NCBI GenBank assembly: GCA_009783865.1
Contig: WRCR01000097.1
Location: 1 to 10,841 of the forward strand
Length of the DNA: 10,841 nt
Reading direction: 5' to 3'
Source: Planctomycetaceae bacterium
GTDB taxonomy: Bacteria; Planctomycetota; Planctomycetia; Pirellulales; Thermoguttaceae
Of this stretch, positions 1-6,815 are shown one piece after another. The position numbers and the translations under genes are program-made. Position 1 is the first letter of the stretch, and every line of letters starts with the position of its first letter. The notes below the pieces were generated by a model, which did not search any database, was not told where the DNA came from, and saw only the letters and a program-made list of their open reading frames with translations.

Positions 1-1
1 T

Positions 2-1537
2 TCAAGCGGTTTTCTTTCCGATACAAACACCAATCCGGCTTCCGCACTCTTTCCCGATTTGCCTGCGGAATTGCCGCAGTTAACTGGTTATTCGGACAAC
101 ACGCCGCAGAATGTTTTCGATGCTGCGTCAAGTGCTGCGGCATACGGCACCTCGTCTTTTTTCGCTCCGCAAAGTGATACAGCGGTAAATAAGTGGTACG
201 ACAATCCGGCAATGTTTCGCGGCATCATGGTTCTCGCACCCCAATTTTCCCGTCCCGTCCGCAGTGCCGGTCGTTTCACGGTGTTTTCACCGCGCATTGA
301 AAGAAACGTTCTTCGCGGCATCCGCTACGGTTTGGTGAATGAATCATCGCGGCTGCATCTCGGCACCGTTCTGCAATGGGACCTGGAATCCCCCGGACAG
401 GGTTCGCGCTCTTTGATGAAACTGCCCGGAATGACTCCGCCGATGGCTGACTCAATCCTTGACTGGATTGATGCCGATAAGACCCCGCGTCCTTCCGGTG
501 CGGAATTTGAATACTACGAAAGAATCGGCGTTCCTTATCGTCCCCGCAATGCTATACCGGCAACACTTGAAGAACTGCTGCTGGTGCGCGATATAACCCG
601 CCGTCTTTTGTTCGGAACAGACGAAAGTTTTTCATACGGCGCAAAGATGAGCGATATGCAACTCGTGCAGGCGGAACAGAAAATCCAAGACGATATGCTC
701 TTTCAAAATATCCCTGCTGACGATTTAACAACGGAAAATACTCCGTCCGATAATCCGCAAGAGCAAAGCAATTTCTTCAGCGGTCTTATTGATGAGAATC
801 CGGCGGACACAAGCCGTCTTGACAGCGGCGAGACAGAAACAGCACTGCCGTGGTGTTTTCTGCTGACGACATTGAGTGCGGAGAAACTCGTTGACCCTAA
901 CGGCAATGCGAGAATATACGTTAATGAAGGTGATATTGAATTCCTCGAAAAACAACTGCGGCAGTTTCTAGATACCGAGTCAGCGGACTTTATTATTCAA
1001 TGGCGCAAGGACAAAGGTAAGGTAGATGATATGCTCGACTTGCTTGACGCTCAAATATCGGTCAAGGAAAAAGATAACACGGAGAAGGAATTGAAGAGTC
1101 CGTTCTCGTTTGACAACGCTGAAGGCACAGACAAGTTTTTGAAGTTGCTCGATTATGTTTCCGATAGTCCGACTGTTGTGATACAGGGAAGAATCAACAT
1201 CAATGAAGCGTCTGACATAGTTCTTTCGGCAATTCCCGGATTGGATTCCGCAAAGGTTGCGAAAATCATTGGACAGCGTTCCGGCGCAGAAAATCAGGCA
1301 AATCGAAGACATAACGTTTGGATTCTTGCCGAAAAAATTGTTGACAAAGAGACGATGAAAAAACTGTCGAAATGGACAACGACCGGCGGAGATGTGTATA
1401 GAGCACAGGTTATCGGTTTCTTTGACGGGCAGGGAACCGTCAGCAGAGCGGAGGCGGTGATTGATTCAACGGTAAAGCCGCCGCGTCAGATTTTCAGCAA
1501 GGACTTTTCGATGTTCGGTTCGGGCTTCATTCAATAA
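2..1537 (+). CDS. gspK: Type II secretion minor pseudopilin GspK-like protein (5' end outside window)
   Basis: The frame is open to the left edge, so 511 C-terminal residues are visible and the N-terminal prepilin peptide and membrane helix lie outside. GspK is the large minor pseudopilin that caps the type II secretion pseudopilus with GspI and GspJ at the inner membrane. What is seen: a helix-hairpin-helix-like stretch 'LPGMTPPMADSILDWIDAD' at about visible residues 140-159, followed by 'TPRPSGAEFEYY' and the 'EELLLVRDIT' block (about 190-199), all characteristic of GspK. A second hairpin, 'ININEASDIVLSAIPGLD', lies near residue 397. Between them is an acidic, Asn/Gln/Ser-rich linker (about 225-295) and the strand 'PWCFLLTTLSAEKL'. 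The length exceeds enterobacterial GspK, which matches my recollection of planctomycete homologues. A TTG at 59 is not a credible start because homologous sequence should continue upstream. Other secretion genes are probably to the left. The family call is firm; the substrate is unknown. Confidence 0.88.
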   Translation, partial: SSGFLSDTNTNPASALFPDLPAELPQLTGYSDNTPQNVFDAASSAAAYGTSSFFAPQSDTAVNKWYDNPAMFRGIMVLAPQFSRPVRSAGRFTVFSPRIERNVLRGIRYGLVNESSRLHLGTVLQWDLESPGQGSRSLMKLPGMTPPMADSILDWIDADKTPRPSGAEFEYYERIGVPYRPRNAIPATLEELLLVRDITRRLLFGTDESFSYGAKMSDMQLVQAEQKIQDDMLFQNIPADDLTTENTPSDNPQEQSNFFSGLIDENPADTSRLDSGETETALPWCFLLTTLSAEKLVDPNGNARIYVNEGDIEFLEKQLRQFLDTESADFIIQWRKDKGKVDDMLDLLDAQISVKEKDNTEKELKSPFSFDNAEGTDKFLKLLDYVSDSPTVVIQGRININEASDIVLSAIPGLDSAKVAKIIGQRSGAENQANRRHNVWILAEKIVDKETMKKLSKWTTTGGDVYRAQVIGFFDGQGTVSRAEAVIDSTVKPPRQIFSKDFSMFGSGFIQ

Positions 1538-1541
1538 TTTA

Positions 1542-1577
1542 GCGTAGGCGTATTTCAAAAATACAGTAATCCTACGC
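1542..1577. terminator. Inverted repeat between convergent genes, possible bidirectional terminator
   Basis: Seven perfectly complementary bases (GCGTAGG at 1542-1548 and CCTACGC at 1571-1577) enclose a second small hairpin, TATTT-CAA-AAATA (1551-1563). The element starts 4 bases after the gspK stop and 8 bases from the U32 stop on the other strand, so it sits where both transcripts should end. Neither strand has a clean run of T after the stem: the minus strand continues TAAATTATTG and the plus strand AGTGTTGAC. A classical intrinsic terminator is therefore not proven. It could instead be a 3'-end stabilising hairpin. Confidence 0.45.
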
Positions 1578-1585
1578 AGTGTTGA

Positions 1586-3997
1586 CTATAACTCAATCCG
1601 CCAATGCCCGATGCCCGATTCCTGCTCCGCTGTGAATGTATCGGAATTGAAAACGGTATTCCTGCAAAGCACATCACTGCGGACTGTATGCAGCGCGCCA
1701 TAGCGGTCTTTAATTTTCAACGGCTTCGACCGGCAAAGACGTTCACATTCCTCGCCGTTCTTGACGAGATTGCCCTTCCAGAGACAATGCTGCATCACGA
1801 AAAGCGGAAGCCGACCGGTTAGTATCCGCTCTATCTTTTCGGTAGGAAACTGTTTCAAAAAGTCAGCATCAGCGGCGCAATCAAAGCCCGGCGTTATGCG
1901 GGTCGCACCCCAATCAAGCAGTTGCGAAAATGATATTTCGTTGACAACATTAAACGAAAAATCGGCAATCAGCGGCACATTCTTATCCCTGTTTCGGAAA
2001 TATATCAACTCTTCCAAGTTGCGTACCAAGAAAGCGTCCGGATGCAATTTGGCAAACTGCGCAAGAATTCTTTCATCAAGCGGTTTGACAATCCGCGGCA
2101 GCACCGCCGTGAATGTGCCGCCGATGTCTCTGACCGCCCTTGCCGCAAAGTGATGCTGTCCCATAGTTTGCAACTCGCCGTAAAACGAAGTGCAGCCCTC
2201 CGCAATGTATTGTTTCAATAAGTCCGTGTTTTCAAAGACCGAAACATCTCGAAACAACCGGTGATACACACAACCGTCTTTACTTCTATCTGCTGTATAT
2301 TTCCGCTGTATTTCGGTTCGCAATTCCGTCAGCGCATTCTCATTAACACTGCGTTTGACCTCAACTTTCTGCGGCAACAGCGATTGCAGATAATCGATTC
2401 CCAGCGCGTCAAGTTTTTCGACAAGTGAACGGCGGTGCTTTCCCAGTTCACTCAACGGCAACATCAGATGACCTTCTATAACCGCTGTTATATCCGCCAA
2501 AAAATATGCGGTGCCGCCAAGCCGATTGAATTGTTCCCGCAGCAATTCCAGCGTCAGCGGATGTTTGCGCGCAACTTCCAGCGGACTTTCACCAACGAGT
2601 TGCAACACCTTCGTATCGGCAGCGAAAACACTTACCGACAGCGGTTTTCCGGCAACGGCTTCAACATGAAGAACCAGCGGAATGTTCGGCTGCGATGCCG
2701 ACTTGCTTTGTTTCAATGTTCTTTCAATAGAACGCTGCACACTGCGGCGGTAATGCGGGTCATCCGTCTTTCGGACCGTTTGCCCGCTGTGAACCTTGTC
2801 AGCATCGATAGAATGATTCGCAAAGGTCAACAGAACTTTCGCACCCGCCTCTGCTTCTTTCACTGATGTTCCGCGCCGAAAGATTTCATAGACCCTGCCG
2901 CCTTGAGGTTCTTCGTCTTCTTCATTGGTGTCGTTGTCGAAAACAACGCCGTCTCCGCATTTTACCGACGAAACAAGTTGAACAACGGCGGCATCACGGC
3001 GGACTTCAATGACCGTACCCAATAGGGTTCCGCGATGCGACCTTACATTGCCCGGTACAAGTTGCTCCGTTTCCCGAAGCCAGCCCGTTGAAAAGCCGCG
3101 TGAAAAAGTCAGCGCAAGTTGCTCTTTCGCTTCTTCGTCTTTTGTTTTGTCCGAAATTTTACCGGCGATTTTGTCGAGAGCATTTCGATAAATCCGTGTT
3201 GTTTCGGCAACATATTCCGGCGGTTTCAAGCGTCCTTCGATTTTCAGCGAATCGATTCCCGCTGCAACTAATTCTTCCAAGAGCGGCAACGCTGATAAAT
3301 CGTAAGGACTTAATAATTGTTTCGGCGAAGTCAGCGGCGCATTGGTCTCGCCATCCATTAACGTGTAAGGAAGCCGGCACGGCTGCGCACAACCGCCGCG
3401 GTTAGCACTGCGCTGAACATTGTTGCCGCCCAAGCCGAAACTTGCAAAACATTGTCCCGAAAAACAGATACAAAGCGCGCCGTGAACGAAACATTCGAGT
3501 TCGATGCTGCTTCCGGTTTTTAATTTGCGAATCTCTTCGAGTGAAAGTTCCCGCGGCACAATTGCCCGTTTGATGCCGAAGGTTTCCGCCGCTGTTTCAA
3601 TTCCCCGAAACGCCGTCAGCGACATCTGCGTTGACGAATGAAGCGGCAGGTCGGGACAAATCCGATTCGCAAGTTTTGCGATGCCGAAGTCCTGAACGAT
3701 GACAGCATCAGCACCGGCAAGAGCAATTTCCTTGAGCAGTGATTCAGCGGCTGACAATTCGGCACTGAAAACTAAAGTGTTCAGCGCAACATAACCCTTT
3801 ACGTTTTTGCTATGCAGAAACGTGAGTGTATCGGCGATTTGTTCCAGCGGTATGTTTTCGGCACGGGAACGGGCATTGAAAGAGTTGCGGTATTTTTCGC
3901 TTCGGATACCGAAATAGACGGCATCGGCACCATTTTCAACAGCAGCGTAAAGCGATTCCAGCGAACCGGCAGGCGAAAGTAATTCGGGGGTTTTCAT
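1586..3997 (-). CDS. Peptidase U32 family protein, probable rRNA/tRNA hydroxylation enzyme (RlhA/TrhP-like)
   Basis: An 803-residue U32 protein. The family was named for collagenase-like peptidases, but Escherichia coli members (RlhA, TrhP) act in prephenate-dependent hydroxylation of 23S rRNA or tRNA and depend on conserved cysteines and iron-sulfur metabolism. The N-terminus 'MKTPELLSPAGSLESLYAAV' is the standard family start, so the ATG at 3997 is secure. The U32 signature lies at residues 166-183 (ELECFVHGALCICFSGQC), followed by 'RGGCAQPCRLPY' (200-211) and 'SLKIEGRLKPPEYVA' (250-264). The middle third fits the DUF3656 region of long members. The last 70 residues hold a further cysteine set, C738, C751, C755 and C778 (in 'LCRNTVFN'), seen in long U32 proteins. 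It is divergent from comEC and convergent with gspK, so it is probably transcribed alone. No Shine-Dalgarno precedes the start. Family membership is certain; an rRNA or tRNA substrate is inference and true proteolysis is less likely. Confidence 0.93.
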   Translation of the reverse strand: MKTPELLSPAGSLESLYAAVENGADAVYFGIRSEKYRNSFNARSRAENIPLEQIADTLTFLHSKNVKGYVALNTLVFSAELSAAESLLKEIALAGADAVIVQDFGIAKLANRICPDLPLHSSTQMSLTAFRGIETAAETFGIKRAIVPRELSLEEIRKLKTGSSIELECFVHGALCICFSGQCFASFGLGGNNVQRSANRGGCAQPCRLPYTLMDGETNAPLTSPKQLLSPYDLSALPLLEELVAAGIDSLKIEGRLKPPEYVAETTRIYRNALDKIAGKISDKTKDEEAKEQLALTFSRGFSTGWLRETEQLVPGNVRSHRGTLLGTVIEVRRDAAVVQLVSSVKCGDGVVFDNDTNEEDEEPQGGRVYEIFRRGTSVKEAEAGAKVLLTFANHSIDADKVHSGQTVRKTDDPHYRRSVQRSIERTLKQSKSASQPNIPLVLHVEAVAGKPLSVSVFAADTKVLQLVGESPLEVARKHPLTLELLREQFNRLGGTAYFLADITAVIEGHLMLPLSELGKHRRSLVEKLDALGIDYLQSLLPQKVEVKRSVNENALTELRTEIQRKYTADRSKDGCVYHRLFRDVSVFENTDLLKQYIAEGCTSFYGELQTMGQHHFAARAVRDIGGTFTAVLPRIVKPLDERILAQFAKLHPDAFLVRNLEELIYFRNRDKNVPLIADFSFNVVNEISFSQLLDWGATRITPGFDCAADADFLKQFPTEKIERILTGRLPLFVMQHCLWKGNLVKNGEECERLCRSKPLKIKDRYGALHTVRSDVLCRNTVFNSDTFTAEQESGIGHWRIEL

Positions 3998-4004
3998 GTC
4001 CGAG

Positions 4005-4019
4005 ATTATAACACAGTTT
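4005..4019 (-). promoter_or_regulatory. Extended -10 promoter for the U32 gene, probably giving a leaderless mRNA
   Basis: On the minus strand the sequence reads TGTGTTATAAT, which contains a perfect TATAAT hexamer (4005-4010) preceded by TGn, an extended -10 element. No good TTGACA lies 16-18 bases upstream, which is tolerable for extended -10 promoters. Only 7 bases separate the hexamer from the ATG at 3997, so a start site at the usual distance falls within a base or two of the initiation codon. This fits the absence of a Shine-Dalgarno. The alternative is that TATAAT occurs by chance and the true promoter lies further upstream. Confidence 0.55.
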
Positions 4020-4028
4020 AGCGGCGTT

Positions 4029-4053
4029 ATTTAGCCGGTACTCCGGCTTAAAT
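4029..4053. repeat. Strong hairpin in the divergent U32/comEC promoter region
   Basis: ATTTAGCCGG (4029-4038), a four-base loop TACT, then CCGGCT-T-AAAT (4043-4053): ten pairs with a single bulged T at 4049. It lies 19 bases upstream of the putative U32 -10 and 36 bases before the comEC start. It could be an operator for a dimeric regulator controlling both genes or a 5' leader hairpin in the comEC transcript. It is not downstream of any gene, although a T run does follow at 4066-4070 on the plus strand, so premature termination of an unseen transcript is conceivable. Function is unknown. Confidence 0.45.
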
Positions 4054-4088
4054 CAGAGTGCCTTGTTTTTCTCGCCTCCTTTCGTAAA

Positions 4089-6689
4089 ATGTATCATTCT
4101 TTTGGTCGTAAATATCCTCATTTTCTGTCTCTGTTGTCCTTTGCTCTTTTCGCAAAACATTCTTTCTCTGCCGTGCCGCTCTCTTCCGTCTTCGCAGCGG
4201 CAGTTCTGGGTATCATTGCCGACAGATTTTTAATCGGAAACCTTCTATCCTTCGCCTTGCCGTTTTGGATTCTAACGATGCTCCTTTCTCTGGCGGGCTT
4301 CATTTTGTTTAACCGATTTAACCGCCGAAAGACGCATTCGACTGCCGCCTTGTTCATTTTGTCAACGGTATTCGCGGTCTTCGGATTGCACCATTACCTT
4401 CATTGGTACCGCTCCGCATCGGACGAAATTGGATTTCTAGTTGCTAATGCCGCTTTTCCCGCAGTGTTGCAGGGAACGGTCATCGAAACACTCCGCATTT
4501 TGCCGCCGCCGAAGCCCGACCCCGGCAGAGTATTCGATGTGCAGGAACGGACGCTCTTCACGCTTCAAGCCGAAAAACTCCGCAACAACGGCGGCTGGCT
4601 TTCCGTTTCGGGTAAAGTAGCGGTCTCTATAGACGGCAGTAAAACCGGCTTGCACATCGGTGATAAAGTCAACATCATCGGCAAGTTATCAAAGCCGATG
4701 CCGCCGCAAAACAAAGGCGATTTCGACTATGCCGCGATGCTCCGAACCTATCGGATTATCAGCACTGTTCGAGTTGCCTGTCCCGATGCCGTTGTGCTTG
4801 TACCGCCTGAATCAAAAACGTTCACACGTTTTTTTACAACTGATTATTGGTATATCGGCACCCTGCGGTTTTTTGAAACAATACGCTTGGCAGCAAGGAA
4901 CAATCTCAAGAAGGTAATGAGTCCCGAAGCACTTCCGTTTGCAGAAGCGATGCTGCTCGGCTTCCGTGAAAATGTTGACGAAGATACCGTTGTCTCACTC
5001 ATTGAAACCGGCACGATGCACATTCTTTCCATCAGCGGGCTGCATATCGCTCTTGTTGCTTTGACGCTTGCTCTTCTGCTCAACATCTTCGGTGTGCATC
5101 GGAAAGTGATTGCCGGTATTCTCATCGGCATTGTACTCATTTACTTTTTTCTGACGGATGTTCGTCCGCCTGCGCTGCGGGCAACGGTACTTGTCTGCGT
5201 TGTTTCGGCATCGGTCTTGTCAGGCAGACGGGCAGTCGGCATCAATTCACTTTCCGCCTCGGCACTGTTCGTTTTGTTTATCAATCCGGCGGAGTTGTTT
5301 CAATTCGGAACACAACTTTCGTTTATCGCAACCGGTACCTTTCTTTGGACACCGTCTCCTGAATCCTTTCGCCGCTTTATCGCCGGCAAGACGAACCTCG
5401 GAAAAAACAGGTACAAAGACCGGGACACAGACGCTGATGCCGAAACCATCATCTACCGGTGTATTTCCTCTTTTGCAGTTCTGGTTATCGTCAGCACTAT
5501 CGTTTGGCTCATTTCCGTTCCGCTTATCTTGGCACAGATTCATGTTTTCACGCCGGTTTCCATTGTTGTTAATCCGCTGCTGGGACTGCCGATGACTGCC
5601 GCACTCTTGAGCGGTTTTGCCGCTGCATTTTTCGGCAGCGTACCGATTCTCGGTTATATCAGCGGTTTGTGCGCCGACTACTCGTTTTTACTGTTGTTTA
5701 ACGGCATCGAATTTTTTCAACAACTCGGCGGACATTACTATATGTACGCGCCACCGGTCTGGTGGAATATTGTGTTCTATATTTTGTTTTGCGCCTTTAC
5801 CTTTTTGCCGTTGAAACGTCCGAAGATGAAAACCATAGCGGCGGTGCTGCTGCTTTGGTCTGCCGTTGGAATCACAGCGGGTTATATCCGCGATTTTAAC
5901 CGCTGGTATAATGACCGCTTGACGGTTACCGTTTGTTCTGTCGGTCACGGCGGCGGCACGATAATTACGATGCCGAACAAGAAAACCGTGATTTACGATG
6001 CAGGCTGTTTCTCTTCTCCGAAGCGCGCCGCCGATGTTTTAAGCGTTGCTCTTTGGCGGCAAGGCAAGATGAAGATTGATGCCGTGATTATTTCGCATCA
6101 TGACAAAGACCATTGCAACGGTTTGGCGAAAATCGCAGAGCGGTTTCACATCGGCAGGATTTATGTTTCACCGAAGATGTTTTCGCAGATGTTTTTACAT
6201 TGTAATGATGCGGCGTTGAATGAACTTCGACAAACGCTTCAAAAATATAAGATACCAGTCATTACTTTAATGGAAAATGATGGTCTCGGGTTGCAGGGTG
6301 CGCATATATTTTATCCGCCGCGTTCCGGCATTACGGATGATTCTGTCAATGCTTCGAGTATTGTTCTTCGTTTGGAACACCGAGGGACGGGAATTCTATT
6401 GCCCGGCGATTTGGATTCACGGACGACACCGGAATTCTTGCAGCGGGGTCCGAAACATTCAGCGGTTATGCTTGCACCTCATCACGGCGGCAGTTCGCGG
6501 CAATTAACTGCGCTGTTGAATTGGGCGGCACCGAAAATACTCATCGTCAGTGACGGCGCATTTACGCGGCGTAATCCGCTGTTGGGTTCATACTGCGAAG
6601 ACAATCGGGTTTTACTGCGAAGCACTTTTGAAAGCGGCGGTATTGAAATTCATGTCGATAAGAACGGCGTGAAGGTTCTGCCGCCGTGA
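4089..6689 (+). CDS. comEC: ComEC/Rec2 family DNA uptake channel with C-terminal metallo-beta-lactamase-fold domain
   Basis: ComEC is the inner-membrane channel that carries single-stranded DNA into the cytoplasm during natural transformation; its MBL-fold domain is thought to degrade the non-transported strand. All three parts are present in 866 residues. The N-terminal DUF4131-like part (about 28-250) has hydrophobic segments near 30-75 and 85-102, then a soluble OB-fold-like region containing 'GDKVNIIGKLSKP'. The Competence domain (about 280-580) has the hallmark 'HILSISGLHIALV' (311-323) and 'DVRPPALRATVL' (357-368), with a hydrophilic charged loop at about 421-456. The MBL-like domain (about 610-866) shows 'VGHGGGTII' (618-626), the metal-binding motif H670-H-D-K-D-H675, 'LLPGDLD' (770-776) and 'APHHGGSS' (796-803). 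All metal-site elements look intact, so the protein appears functional. The ATG at 4089 fits the family start; no Shine-Dalgarno precedes it, and the reverse sequence CCTCCTTTC lies just upstream. No comEA, comF or pilus motor gene is nearby. Confidence 0.93.
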   Translation: MYHSFGRKYPHFLSLLSFALFAKHSFSAVPLSSVFAAAVLGIIADRFLIGNLLSFALPFWILTMLLSLAGFILFNRFNRRKTHSTAALFILSTVFAVFGLHHYLHWYRSASDEIGFLVANAAFPAVLQGTVIETLRILPPPKPDPGRVFDVQERTLFTLQAEKLRNNGGWLSVSGKVAVSIDGSKTGLHIGDKVNIIGKLSKPMPPQNKGDFDYAAMLRTYRIISTVRVACPDAVVLVPPESKTFTRFFTTDYWYIGTLRFFETIRLAARNNLKKVMSPEALPFAEAMLLGFRENVDEDTVVSLIETGTMHILSISGLHIALVALTLALLLNIFGVHRKVIAGILIGIVLIYFFLTDVRPPALRATVLVCVVSASVLSGRRAVGINSLSASALFVLFINPAELFQFGTQLSFIATGTFLWTPSPESFRRFIAGKTNLGKNRYKDRDTDADAETIIYRCISSFAVLVIVSTIVWLISVPLILAQIHVFTPVSIVVNPLLGLPMTAALLSGFAAAFFGSVPILGYISGLCADYSFLLLFNGIEFFQQLGGHYYMYAPPVWWNIVFYILFCAFTFLPLKRPKMKTIAAVLLLWSAVGITAGYIRDFNRWYNDRLTVTVCSVGHGGGTIITMPNKKTVIYDAGCFSSPKRAADVLSVALWRQGKMKIDAVIISHHDKDHCNGLAKIAERFHIGRIYVSPKMFSQMFLHCNDAALNELRQTLQKYKIPVITLMENDGLGLQGAHIFYPPRSGITDDSVNASSIVLRLEHRGTGILLPGDLDSRTTPEFLQRGPKHSAVMLAPHHGGSSRQLTALLNWAAPKILIVSDGAFTRRNPLLGSYCEDNRVLLRSTFESGGIEIHVDKNGVKVLPP

Positions 6690-6815
6690 ACTATTGTTGG
6701 CACGAAATAATTTCCCAAAATATCCTGCCCTATTGACATATTTTTTATTTATTTCAAAATAGATAAATCATGTGCGAATAATTTTTTTTCAAATTTTAAC
6801 ATAACCCGTACTGCT
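6690..6815 (+). promoter_or_regulatory. AT-rich intergenic region with candidate promoter for the cytochrome b/c gene
   Basis: This 126-base gap is far richer in A and T than its surroundings. TTGACA at 6733-6738 is a perfect -35 hexamer; 16 bases on lies CAAAAT (6755-6760), a weak -10 with four of six matches. A second -10-like AATAAT lies near 6777-6782. If the first pair is used the leader is about 48 bases. An imperfect dyad (ATTTAT 6747-6752 / ATAAAT 6763-6768) overlaps the -10 and could bind a regulator. There is no Shine-Dalgarno before the ATG at 6816. No convincing terminator for comEC is present in the gap. Confidence 0.5.

Noticed and set aside
59..61. TTG as start codon of the gspK-like gene
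   Set aside because: The frame stays open to the left edge and the visible sequence begins well after the expected prepilin N-terminus, so the gene is cut by the window.
4062..4090. TTGTTT-16-TAAAAT as the comEC promoter
   Set aside because: The -10 would overlap the ATG at 4089, which the family start supports, so transcription would begin inside the gene.
6664..6687. ACGGCG/CGCCGT stem at the end of comEC as an intrinsic terminator
   Set aside because: Six pairs with a 12-base loop, lying inside the coding sequence over the stop codon, with no following T run.
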